From Amblyornis subalaris (Eukaryota > Chordata > Aves > Passeriformes > Ptilonorhynchidae), in assembly GCA_018881555.1 (NCBI GenBank), contig JACAXG010000031.1:7065127-7129126 (forward strand): DNA of 64,000 nucleotides. The letters run 5' to 3'. The notes below the pieces were generated by a model. It worked only from the letters and a program-made list of their open reading frames with translations, was not told the DNA's origin and made no database searches. The position numbers were made by a program, and so were the translations under genes. Positions 11,986 to 23,860 of the stretch are shown here, in pieces. Position 1 is the stretch's first letter; each line of letters begins with the position of its first letter.

Positions 11986-13645
11986 TTCAGTCTAGATAAA
12001 AGCTTTAGAGCAGCTATTTAGCCCTGGAAATGTATGGAGGCTCTGCTTAGATTTCCCTACCCTGGTTTTCGTCAGGGTAAATGAACATTCATGACAATGT
12101 AGCATGAACATTTCTGAAAGAAGTTTGAAAATCTCACATTCTCTCATACAGAAGAAATAAAGATCTTTTTCTTTCCAGAATGAATCTGTTTAGAATGTCC
12201 TACTTGCATTAGTGCTGATTGAAATATTGGTAATTATAAACCATTTGAATACATATTGAATACATATTTATAGGTATATTATTTTATGTATACATATTTG
12301 TGGGGGTGTGTGTGTATCTGAAACTGAGTTTCCTAAAAAGATGTTGAAAGGCAGGTNAGTTTTTCATATTTTTAAGAAACTTTGAGTCACAGAATGCTGA
12401 AGAAGAATTTATAAACCTCCACCTAATAAAAGTGTATTACAACATAATACTGGAATTTGACTGCACTGAGTATATTTTTAAAACCAGAACAAAACTACCT
12501 TACAACTCTTATCTTGTGCTGAATGCTTCATTACCATCATGATGACAGGCAACAAATCCTTGAAGCCCTTGTATTAGCTGGGTAGTGTACTAGTATTAAT
12601 TGGGTGAGACAGATCAAGTAATGCCAGAAAACATTCAAAGACGACATTCTTGTAGCCTCAAGGTAAGTTTATTGTAGGCTGAAAGCTTTTTGCCTATATT
12701 ATGTCAGACTTGTGGCTAGTTCGTCAGTTCATCTATTGTTGATATAAAATGGAGATCAGATGGTCTGTTTGGCAAAGGCTGGTCATCTGCTTTGATCAGG
12801 ATCCCCAGAGATTACAGTTATGCCTGTTTTTCTACTTAAACAAAAAATCAGCTGTCCTGAGGAGTTTCTCACTTGTTTATCACTTTTGGGGCTGCTAGTC
12901 TACCCTTTTCCTCTCCTGTCAAAAACTCAACTTGGTGATTGAGGATAAAACCCTAATGTTTCATACCAAACCATCTTTCCCCAGTCTTTTCACTTCTTTT
13001 GAAAACTCATTTTGAGCAGCAAAGAGCAAGTTGTGGTTTTCTATATGCCAAGTTGCCAGCCATCATCTTCAGTCAAGAGGTTTTCCTCCTTCTTCTGAGC
13101 TGTGAAATCAGCAGAGGAAAAAACTCCCCAACTCCTTGCAAAGCAAAACAGATTCACAAAGACACCCTCAGTATTTTTGCATGCTCTGAAACAGACGTGT
13201 TTTAATAGTACAGTGTTAGCTCACTGAAACTGAACTACTCGGATTGCTACTGTGGAGTAAAGCACACATTTAAGAGCTTTCTTGGGTCAGAGACTACTCC
13301 TTTGTGATGTTCAAATTGCATCTCAGAACCTGTGTAACTGCCAAGAAGATGCTCCAACATGTGCTCTAAATGTGCTAAGTCCTCAAACCTATTTGCTGGA
13401 AAAGGAGAGAGGATGGAAGGATGGCTCTTTATATGAGAAAACTGGTTCTAGCACATGTATTAGATGTACGGTCATTGCATTGGTCTGGTTGGATGGATAA
13501 AACCAGCTGCCCCTGCACCAGAATTGTTCACTTGCAACCCTTCTTCAAAAGGGGTAATTTTACTCAACTTGTTTTGTGTCTCTGTCCCAAAAACAATGGA
13601 AAATGGGACAAGTCTTAATTGAGGTGATGGAGACATTTTCTCAAA
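11986..13645. other. Unique AT-rich DNA
   Basis: No gene is supported. A small low-complexity patch at 12245-12318 contains an exact tandem duplication of the 11-mer TTGAATACATA (12245-12255 and 12256-12266), then TATA-rich sequence and a short TG run. Confidence 0.5.
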
Positions 13646-13862
13646 TAGAATCATAGAATGGTTTGGGTTGGAAGGGACCTCAAAGTTCATCTCATTCCAA
13701 CCCCCGTGCCATGGGCAGGGACACCTTCCACTAGACCAGTTTGCTCAGAGCCCCATCCAACGTGGCCTTGAACACTTCCAGGGATGGGGCATGCACATAT
13801 TTTCTGGGCAACCTGTGCCAGTGCCTCACCACCCTCACAGTGAAGAATGTCTTCCTGATAAT
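13646..13862 (-). mobile_element. CR1 LINE 3' end, young copy, minus strand
   Basis: The tail units at the left edge (TAGAATCATAGAATGG) mark the 3' end. They are followed in reverse complement by the standard bird CR1 3' region: GGGTTGGAAGGGACCT, CCATGGGCAGGGACACC, CACTAGACCAG, CCTTGAACACTTCCAGGGA and CCTCACCACCCTCACAG. The copy is 5'-truncated at about 220 bp, as is normal for CR1, which inserts by target-primed reverse transcription and leaves no clear target duplication. It is close to the consensus and so relatively recent. Short open frames here on both strands (13668-13874 plus, 13687-13968 minus) arise from the repeat and are not genes. Confidence 0.95.
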
Positions 13863-16232
13863 GATGAATTCTGATTTTCATGTCCACTAAAAGAAATGCA
13901 AGGGCTTTCTGCACTTTGGATTGACAGAAGCAGTCATCCTGCTCAGGTTCCCATAGTGGTCTGAGCATCTGTGAGGGATGGGAAAAGAAAAAGATCTACC
14001 CAAAACCATTTAACTAGCCAGCACAGATTGTAGTACCAAATTAAGTTGGCTCTAGGGCTCTAAGGCCATATTAATCTCTCTGTAGCTCTGATGAACAAAG
14101 TAATTTAGGCTAAAGATTTAGTAAAAACCTGCAAAGTCTGACAGTTTTTACATTATAGATCACTCAGTGTCAGAGCTTTATTCCTACTGTGTGGTGCTCT
14201 GCTTCCCATGCAGTCATTCAGAAATCTGTCTGCGCTTTATTAAATCTATCTGAGGTCCTATTAAAATATGAAGGAAAGGTGCATCTTAAAATCCAGCACA
14301 CCTACGAACTGGAATTTTTATGTTGAAGTCTGGCTTTTTTCAACCTTCAGATTTTCTCTCTAGGTAAATCTCTCTGAGAGTTCATCCTGAAATTGAGCAA
14401 AGCTGTTGTGAATAACAGCTCTTGCTAAGAAAAGAGTTACGGTGTTTTACTTGAAGGTTGCCCTAGAGCAAGGCAGTGTGTTTTCGTAGATTTCTTACGC
14501 CACCTATGTGGCCAGACTTTTCCACCTTTATTCCAGTGCTCATAGAAATGCAGATTGAGGTTCCCGATGAAATGTCAGAGGTGGATTGCCTAGGTTTAGT
14601 GGTGTGGAGTTTGTTTTTTGGCTTGTAACGCTGTGGTGCATGGTGGTACCAAAGAATAGATCTTCTGTAAATAAGTTTCCAAGGCTGGGGACTTGTGGGA
14701 GGAGTTGTTTGGAGTGTTTTTAGTCAAAATCTTAAGCAAGTCACCTGTAAAAGCAATTGCTTTGTAATTGTTGCAGTCAAAATTCAATGAAGATATTGCT
14801 AAAACGCTTGTGCACGATATGTGCGTTACATAGACAAAAAAACTTACTTTTTAAATTTGAATCATTTTTCTAAGCTCTAGTTCTTTACAATGACTAACAA
14901 CTCTTTCAAAAACTGGCCAGATTCTGATTCTTCTAAAGCTTCCTTCTACTGACTTGATTTTCTCTTTCAAAATTGCACCCAAAAAAAAAATCAGACATTT
15001 TAATAAAAAGCTTATTAATCTGTGATGGAGTGACTGGTATAGGAAAGGTATAGGTCGATTTTCGGTACATTCAGGACTCTATGGCTGCCAAATATTAATA
15101 AGTGACTGGGGTGCATGAATGAATGGAGGTTATAGTTTCTGAATGCCATGGATATATAGCACAGGTCTCAATCTTTCATCTGTGTAAAAAAGATAGAAAG
15201 CTCAGTGTGATATTGTTGGCTAATAATGAAGAAGTTGTCTGGAGCATGATCTCTGTTTGGAACACAGATAAAAGACCAACTGTTATCTGTATAATGCACA
15301 CATCATTGAATTGGTTAGTGAAGCAAAGTTTGCATTTAAAATCATTTGGATCTGTGATACCAAGTCTATTTTAAATCCAGAAAGGCATCATATGAAATAT
15401 TAGTGAATGCGGGTATTCTTCCAACATATTGATAACAGCCATTTCTCTGTGTTAAAGTGCTTTGTTTATTTAAGTTGCTCTGTTGTGATGTTATATATGG
15501 AGTGGATGGTTTAATTTGAGCTGTTTGAAACAGCACTTGTGAACTTGAGTGTGTAGTTGGTCAGTGTCCTCTACATGATAAAGAAATCAGATGCTGAAGA
15601 AGAGAGGAATTTGTAATCTGTTCGTTAGAGAAACATCAGAGGTCTGAGTTCAGAAGGGAATATAAAGTGAACTTTCCTCGTGATTAGTGAGGTCCAGCTG
15701 TTGTCACTTGATAGTGGGCTCAGATATTATAAGGGTAAAATATTAGAATTTGGAAAGGTTCTTTCTGCCTGTAGGAAAGCATGACAAATGAGAATTACAG
15801 CATACCACATATTTAATTGCATTTACCATGACAGATGCTGGAGAAAACGGGATCAATAGTTTTGTGTCCTAAGGGAAGGTCAGCTCGCACCAGATGTACC
15901 AGTTTTCTTCCCCTTCTTACATAATAAAAAATGTGGTGTGAATTGATTTAAATCTTACTTGAATCTCCCTAGAGAAGTATGTATGTAATAGTATTTCAGC
16001 TTTACTGACAATATAGGTACCATTCATTTACCCAAACTCATTCCACCATGCTAATGAGGTAATCTCATTCTGAAAGAACAAGCCATTAGGAGGAAAGTTT
16101 GTATACAGAAGTGCAATACTTCTTAATGGGGTATGCAGTGCATTTTGCTAGTAATCACTGGAGAGTCTAAATAGGAAATAATGCATTTTTGCCAGTTGTA
16201 TTTTTTATATTATTTACTTCATCAAAAATGCA
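13863..16232. other. Unique DNA, no gene seen
   Basis: No recognisable gene, RNA or repeat was found. An 83-codon open frame at 15123-15374 has no identifiable domain and is most simply a chance frame. Confidence 0.5.
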
Positions 16233-16249
16233 AAGCTTAAGTTAAGCTT
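16233..16249. other. 17-bp near-perfect palindrome
   Basis: AAGCTTAA and TTAAGCTT are exact reverse complements around a single G. A third AAGCTT follows at 16256-16261 region (ACAAGCTTAG). The meaning is unknown; such short palindromes occur by chance in AT-rich DNA. Confidence 0.6.
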
Positions 16250-19200
16250 GGATACAAGCTTAGAAACAACAATGAAAATCACCTTTATAGGAGAATATAA
16301 AGTGTAGCATGATGTGTTGTGTGAAACAACATTACTGAAGCACTGGAAAGAAAAATGTAAACTTCAGGAGGAGAATCAAAGCTGATGGATGGTGCATTAT
16401 CGAAGATGAATTTTGACAGCTGCCTATCTTTTGATCTCGAATAAAGCATCTACTCAATTCTGAGTTTGTTTAATCCTTACTTTATAGGCATATTCTCTGC
16501 TAGATAGCTGAAGCTCTATCTTAAAAATGGTAATGGCTTAAGAAAAGAGATAATTAATCTGTGTGTTCACCTTCAAATTTCAGACTGCTGAAAACAGGGC
16601 AAGTTACTATATCTCTGCTTAAATGAAAGTCAAATCTGCTGGATGCTGTCAAACATTTAATTTGATGAAAGAATGACTTTACAGATGGGTCCATCATTTT
16701 CGGATACCACCTGGGAATTCAGTGTTATGTAAAGGTCAACTGTATGCGTAGAAATGTGTAGTGGCTTGGTGCTTGGGAAGAGATTTCCTGGAGAAACTGT
16801 TTATTAACTCCATGGTGTGGTATGCAGCCTCGTACTTTTGATCACACAGAGGAAGTGGTTATCAAAGAGAGGGCATTGCAAAGTCATTAAACTCCTTTTC
16901 ATGCTAGGTAATCATACCCTCTGTGGATAACCAGTTGCCCTGTACTCTCGGTTGTGCAGCAGGGTAAATTACAGAATCCCTACAGGTGCACTTACTGATT
17001 TTGGCGTGGCATGTCTGCAGGCCAGTTATTTACTGACAGCAAACACAGGGTGTGTAGTTGGCTATTACTAGATGCTTGTCCGCTTTCATCTGGCATCCCC
17101 AAAATGCAAGAATGACAAGATCCTCCTTTTGTTTCCCTTCTGAAAGAGTGGCTGTACCTCACGCATTTGGTCTTGTTTTCATTTATGCCAATTGACAAGG
17201 TAAGTCACGCTGGAAGATTCTGTTTGGAAATGGCTGTTCCTTCATGACCATCAGCCTTTAAGGTTTATTATTTGGTTTACCTGATCTATGAAGATGATAA
17301 AAAATCAGGTACAGTTGATGAAAGAGTAATAAATAATGTTCCCTGAGACATTTGACAATGTGAACAAATAGGTTTAGTCATTGAAAGTCAGGTTAAGAGA
17401 TGGGGATACTGAGGATCATCAGTGATGCAGTGATCCAATGCCTTAGGTGTTAGTAGAAAACTTGATGACAATAATTGCTGTTTCTAGTTTAATTGGTTAT
17501 CTAAATCCGAGTTTGAATAAGGTTCACAGCAGTAATGAGAATCTGATATTTTCTTGTGAATTTTCAAAGTCTTTCTAGATCCTCAAAGGCAGACTAAGCA
17601 CTCACAGTCTTTATGCAGAGTGAGTAGGGAATTCTCATCCTTCTTGCAAGAGAAGGTTGAAGATGATTCCTTTAAAACATCTCTTTTTTGGCTTCTACAG
17701 CCTCAGTGCAGAGGACATAGGCAATGTAATAGGTAAGCAAGAAATCAGCTGCAAAAAGGGCAAAGCGCAGCATCCAGCTCTGCATTTTACTGCCAGGTAG
17801 CATCCTTGGAAGATATGACCTAAATCTGTTGCACCCTTTATGTCTTGTTTGCATTTTTGTCATGGAAATTGAAGATATAACACGCTAACAAGAAAAACAA
17901 TCTCTGCAGACTGAATATTACATAGTTTTAATAGTTTTGCAAAACCAGTTCACAGTTTTGAGCCTACAGATGAAAGTTTATTGACTGATATATAGGGGTT
18001 TAACATCTCTTAGAACCAGCGCCTTTTTCCATGTGAAATGAGGAGACCGTCCAGCAAGACAAGATTATTTGGGGCTTTCCAGAGAAGGTATCCTTGCAGG
18101 ATTTTCAGACTCTTCCTAATGGCTTTGTCTCTTCAGCAGGTGTGTGGAGCAGGCTGTAAAGATGTTCACTTTATGTAATGAATAGTCATTAGCTGATGTT
18201 GCCAATAACACATCAGATAAACACATCAGAGGGAATTCCTCAAGCAAATGCTTCTTACTGCAAAAACCCACCAGATCTCCCTCCTCCTCAATTCAGCATA
18301 CAGAACATGCAGGGAAAGGAAATTAGTTCAGATAATCTACTTATCCAGACAGAAATATATATAACCCCAAAGAACTCTGAAAATGAATGTCTTCTGTTAT
18401 AAATGAATGTTTCCTAGGTATTTTTAGGTTGGTTTGGTTTGGTTTGTTTTGTAGGAAAAGAGATATGTGAAACTTAAATTACTTTTTGATTATATATATT
18501 TCTTTCCTCGTACAACAAAGATTGGATGAGTCTTACTATTTGAAAGTGTTTTCGTTCATTTAATGACAGTTTTCCCACTTATCAACTGTACATGCTGAGG
18601 ACCTTTCAATGTAATGGATTTTTCTAAGAAAGGAATGAAATACTGCTAATCTGACCTGACTGCTTGGAGTACCCAGATTAGATTTATAATCTGACACAAA
18701 CCATTTAACCTGGTTTTACTCTGGGTTCATAAAATATGAATTATACTGAAGTATTTGAATAATTGAATAACAGATGTGACATCTACTAATATGAAATACA
18801 GGCAAATTATTTGTGTTGGAGGGGAAATAGACCCAAGGCTGCAGGCAGTATTCTGTGTCTTTTGCTGTCCTGCCTCGGTTTTGGTTCACTAATGGTACAA
18901 ATATTGATTAATGAGTTCAGTAAAGATGTGACAAAGCTGCTGCCGCTGCCTCACATTTGTTTTCCCTTTTCATGATACATCGAGCAAGATATGGAATCTT
19001 GTCCAAAAGATTGTAAGTGATAAAACATTACAGTCATGAGAGAAATGTACTGTAAATGGCATCTTTTAGCTGTTATTTCTACCTTCCATCAGCAACTAGT
19101 GATTGAATCTACTAAATGAGAGAAGGCTGCTGTGTCAGTTAGGATATTATTGAAATGGATTTTGACATAGACTTCTGCCTAAACAATCAAAGATTTCAGC

Positions 19201-21202
19201 AAGGATAGGACACTGGGTATATAGTGTATATATCCAGTCTATATAGCGTTTCAAGCACCTTGAGGGTTTTTCCCCTGTGGCTCACGACTATAAGCATTTT
19301 CCTAGTCTGTTTTTGGTGTCTGGATTTGGTATGGCTTGACTTTGTTCCTTTGTTGAAAAACAAAAAGTCATAGGACACCACAGAATATTGGAATATGAAT
19401 GGAAGGTAGTCTCATAGCCAGGTTAAACTTTGTGAGAACAGAAATAATGTACAAGTGTGTGAATGAGAAAAAAAGGGAAACAGGAGCTGTTGAGAGAAAA
19501 AGTATCTCAGGCTGTAGTTAGAGTAACCATGGTACTGTACACCTGGAAAGAAAAGGAATGTGCTGATTATGGAGAAAGTGCTGCAATCCCTTAATCCCTG
19601 TGATCAACTTCACTTTAGGTATGGTGTCCTTGCTTACAACAGGGCTGCTCACAGAGTAGGATATTATTTATTTTGAGTAGCTGCTTCAAAGCACAGCCTT
19701 AGAAAAGGCAGATGAGTTGTGAGGGCTTTATATATTCAGAGAAATCCCAGAGAGTGCTTTTAAAAAAATCCCAAAGGGCAGAAGCAGTCAGGTACATGGA
19801 GTGCCACCTAGGTCATGTGACAGCATTAGCCTTTCTCTCTCCCGAGTGCACTCACATTGGTCGTATGGGATCTAAAAGTCCTTATGACAAATCCCATCAT
19901 GCCACAGCTGCCCGAGATTGCTAGGCTAAATTTACTCTTAAACCAAGGCTCATCTGGGTCCTGTCTTCTCCTGCCCCCGTCTCTGTTCATGCTTTTTACT
20001 GTTGTTGCCGTTTGTAATGCGGAACTCTAGGAATGAGCTGAACCCACCATTTGAAGCAATCTCACACCATTGAACGGAGTGGTCCAGCAGGGAAGTTGGT
20101 GGGTGTGGATGGATGCACGCTGAGCAGTGCTGCCATCTGCATTTCATATTGATGCTCAATTCATGGGCTGTTCTGGAAAACTGTTTTAGCTCCTTGTAGG
20201 CAAAGGGAATTAAGAATGCTTTAAAATGCTTTCANTCTTTTTATTCTTTTTGTGTGTTTGGTACAGTAGAAAAAGAGGTAAATGACAGATTTGTTTAACA
20301 TTTCTGTAAGGAGTAATAGTATTTCAAAAAGAATGCAGCTGGAAATATTACGTGGCAAAATCCTGATACAAAAAGATAACTTATGTCAGATGGATTTGTG
20401 TCACATTCTCTTNATTGCTATCAGAGCCATGAAGTCTCCAAAACATCTGGAAATGTGGAGACATCAAAAGGAAAATGCTTGAAAAAACCATNAACACAGC
20501 TTTTGGGTGTGTGATTTTTCTAGGAGGATTAAGATCTCCTTCACATCAGCAAGTGAGAAGCTTGTGAGGTATATCATTAGCAAGTTACTGCNTCTTCCAG
20601 ATATTTTTTTGGGCAAATCTGTTTTTATCATGATCTTGATCTAATCATATTCTGCTGATTGGTGGCTCNTGCAGAGAAAGTTTCTTCTTTATTTTACTTG
20701 TGTGAGTTCTATGCTCCTTTAGCAGCCTAGGGATGGAAATTTATTCTGGAGCACTTTGCTTTCCCTTTCTCCCAGCTTTGCAGGTGATTGTTGGAATGGT
20801 GCCGCTGGTTGGGCTATGTGTTTGTAAGAGACAAAAATCCTTTCAAAGGATTATGGATAGACCTGAGTAAGACTTGTATAGGAAACATTTCTTGGAGAAG
20901 TTTCTTTGCAGATAAGCAGAACTGTGAAAATACATTAATTTCCATGGAAGTCCTGATTCAAAATCNTTAAGCTGAGAGAATACTGAAATGGTGGAATAGG
21001 CAAATGTGCTTCTTGCCTGGTTTTTATGATCTCTCTGTTGCTCCCGTGGGAGCCTGGGTACAGCTGTCAGCACNCAGGACAAAGCCACAACTTAGGAAAT
21101 GTTTCTAACCAACATCCCAGTCCTACCATTTCTCTTGTAAGCTCCTGCCAGGAAAGTGCGAGGTGACACATCACCACCTCCTACTGTGGCAGGCTCTTAT
21201 CA
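16250..21202. other. Unique AT-rich DNA, no gene seen
   Basis: No supported gene. This region is almost free of N up to 20235 and then has frequent single Ns. A stretch near 17401 (AGATGGGGATACTGAGGATC) faintly recalls the MIR core but is too short to call. A T/G-rich patch with GGTTTGGTTTGG-like units lies near 18426-18452. Confidence 0.5.
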
Positions 21203-21214
21203 CTCCCCCTGGTG
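21203..21214 (-). promoter_or_regulatory. Weaker candidate CTCF core, minus orientation
   Basis: The plus strand reads CTCCCCCTGGTG, so the minus strand reads CACCAGGGGGAG. Allowing for register this matches 10 of 12 core positions of CCASYAGRKGGC, including the central CACCAGGGGG. It faces the better plus-strand site at 10671. No occupancy can be inferred. Confidence 0.25.
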
Positions 21215-21496
21215 ACTCCATCCATCACTTATATCCCAATAAAAATAGCAAAAGCTTCTTTCCAGGCCACTGAAGATGATACTATATTTTGTGAACACAG
21301 GACCTGACAGTATGTATTACAATCTGCAAGTCTTTTTTTNAATAATAATTAGCTATCTAATTGCATGTCCAAGCCCCATTGATGCATTTGCATTTGTACA
21401 TAATTAGGATTTATTTGAAAGCATGCTGGTTTAATGGTTTGTCTCCACTTTCTACAAATGAAATTAGAAATAAATTTAATTTGAAGTAATAAAGTT
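21215..21496. other. Unique DNA
   Basis: No gene or repeat is recognisable here. Confidence 0.5.
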
Positions 21497-21566
21497 AAAA
21501 CAAACAAACAAACACCAACAAAACAAACACCAATCAAAAAGAAAACAAACAAACAAAAACACCCAT
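21497..21566. repeat. (CAAA)n-type simple repeat
   Basis: The tract is made of AAAC and AACACC units such as ACAAACAAACAAACACC, with interruptions. An 86-codon minus-strand open frame (21349-21609) is produced by it and encodes a low-complexity F/L/V-rich peptide, so it is not a gene. Confidence 0.85.
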
Positions 21567-22258
21567 AAATTGCATCGAACATATTGATCAATCCCAAGTC
21601 ATGCAGCACTGGCTTCTGCGAGCTTTCATCATCAAGGATTTGCCCTTAAAGCTGTTGAATTTGCCTGAGTACTATTTACTCTCTCAAGTAATAGCTGGAA
21701 TCACATTGTGGACCCATGACAAATGCACCATATTTGTAATAAACCTGCAGAACTAAGTACCATTTACAGGTACATACCTGCCCAATAATTTGTTATACCC
21801 AAATTATATCCCACAATATCTGCCTTTTTGTCTAAATGCCAAAAATCTCATTTTTCTATCTCCTAGCTTGGATGCTCAACAAAGATTAGACAGAATAAAA
21901 AATGGTATCTTTATCCTTCTAAATGAATATAATGGAGAGAAAATAAAATTAAGAGTGAGGCAGGAAATTGTTAATATGTTTATAGACTTATTGTTATTGC
22001 ATTAGTGAAAATAGGTTTTCATCTACTTCTGACTTTCCTTTCAATTGCAGCAGTCATTTCAGTAAAGCAGGATCATGATATTACTGGCTTTTTAAGTGGT
22101 TTCGATGCAGTTGCAGGCAGGTAGATACTACATTGATAAGCAAGAGGTCAAAGATAGGTATATCACCATAAAAGAAAAGTACTTTCAAANTTCTGTTGTG
22201 ATTTGCCACTTCAGATGCTCTGGTTAAAGATCCATCTGTAGAAGTCAAGGAGAAAATA
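21567..22258. other. Unique AT-rich DNA
   Basis: No gene or repeat is supported. Confidence 0.5.
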
Positions 22259-22298
22259 TAGAATCGTAGAGTCATTAAGGTCGGAAAAGACCTCAAAG
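22259..22298 (-). mobile_element. CR1 3'-terminal scrap, minus strand
   Basis: TAGAATCGTAGAGTCATTAA followed by GGTCGGAAAAGACCTCAAAG is the extreme 3' end of a CR1 subfamily whose consensus reads close to 'atcatagagtcattaaggttggaaaagacctc'. Only about 40 bp is present: an extremely 5'-truncated insertion or the remnant of a longer one. Confidence 0.8.
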
Positions 22299-23828
22299 AA
22301 TGGTAATATGTATTATTTGGTTTTATTTTCATCTTTTCTTCCTTTTCTCTGGGGAGAAAGGCAACATCTTGGGGAAAAAGGCTTTGTGTCCAAAAATTCA
22401 CTGATGCTCTTCATAACTTTCCTTCAGATGCCTCTGTATGCCATGGCCTCATCATTTTAATAGTGTGCTGGAAAAAAAAGGAATACTCTGGAGTGCCAGG
22501 GCTGCTGTATTCTGGTTCGGGAGCCTAGAGAATACAGAATGGGAACAGGAGATGATGAGCAGCTCCTTCCCTAAAGTGCTGGAGTGGTCAATGCTCCACG
22601 GCTGGTTGACTCCACTCTCAGAAAAGTCTTTTTCACAAAAAGTGGAGCACATCACAAAGCGGTTACTTTTGGAGAAGCATTGGATTGGCATAAAACTNCT
22701 TTTCATATTTGAGGATGAGTCCCGCCTGAAATATAAATGCTCCCTGATTGCATTGATGATCAGAAGGTCAAAGCCTCTGAGGTGGCACTAGATCATTTCA
22801 CAGGGTGAAGCTACAGTTTCTGCGAGGCCATGGACATGTGTGCCCATTACAGCTGTGTCTGTAGGGGGAAGTTCTGCCACAAGTCTGGAAAAACCCTCTA
22901 CATCTTTAATAAGATGCCATAACTGTTCTGCCACTGTTTCTCCTCTGCTTCCATTAGCTATTTAATTTGTAATGTGGAAATATTCCCATTTATTTTTATG
23001 TGACATTGTACATATGGTTAGAACTTACCGGATGCTTAAAATGTATGTTTTGAGAAGATTACCTTTTGGCTTTGTGGCTCTTTTTTTTTTTTACTNTGGG
23101 CAACATCAGGCCAGAACTAGNCTGTTTATGAAATAATACTGCCCACTGGCAGTGAGGGAAGAGGCAGATAGAGTGTTTTATGTCATCATGACAGCTTTCA
23201 AAGCAGCTCATTCCAACAATTTAGTTCAGGAGGAAAAAGCATTAGTGTGTGCCAGAAGGAATTTTATGCTACAAAACCTACATATAAGTTCATATTAGAA
23301 AAGATTACATACATTGACCAAAAAGATTGACGATCTCGAGGGGATTCAATTTCAATACTGAACCTCAGAGAGCAAGTCCAAAGAATGTGATGTTGCACGT
23401 GCCCCACTGTAATTATGGCATTCAAAAGACCCTTGGAACATAAGAAAGACCCCTAAAGAACATAAAAATGGCACAAAGTGTTTAAAAGAAGNGGTTTTTT
23501 TCTGGTTGCAAAGCAGTCAAAAATTAAGATATGACAATTTTGAAAGTGTTTCTCCAATATGAGTCCTGCTACCTTGTGTCACTGGTGTTCTGGGTTGCCA
23601 CGACATCTGAATATGGAGCAGAGAGGTTGTATGGGCCGTTTATGTCATGCACTTCTTAACTTCTTAGTGATGACAGCCTTCCTGATGTTCTTTTGTTTAG
23701 GTCTTGAATTGCAGCAACCTGTGATTTTAAAGGAAGAAATTGTGATGAGGCATCCACTTGATATCTTTTGTTACTCATCAGGGCCCTCTGTACTCGGCTG
23801 AGAGAGGAGCTGGTGGCAGAAGCTGCTG
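22299..23828. other. Unique DNA, no gene seen
   Basis: Open frames such as 22438-22791 (plus) and 22452-22706 (minus) overlap in opposite directions, contain N and have no recognisable domain. No RNA gene or mobile element is recognised. Confidence 0.5.
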
Positions 23829-23860
23829 TCCCTGAGAGGCNCNATNGNGCCTCTCAGGGA
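23829..23860. repeat. Perfect 12-bp-arm hairpin with N-filled loop
   Basis: TCCCTGAGAGGC (23829-23840) and GCCTCTCAGGGA (23849-23860) are exact reverse complements around an 8-nt loop in which four of eight bases are N. A GC-rich stem of this strength can cause sequencing compressions or fold-back artefacts, which would explain the Ns. It may also be a genuine small cruciform. Confidence 0.85.

Noticed and set aside
16585..16630. Possible MIR fragment (GGGCAAGTTACTATATCTCT)
   Set aside because: Single short block without the downstream core.
17395..17450. Possible MIR fragment (AGATGGGGATACTGAGGATC)
   Set aside because: Only about 20 bases resemble the core and the following blocks do not match.
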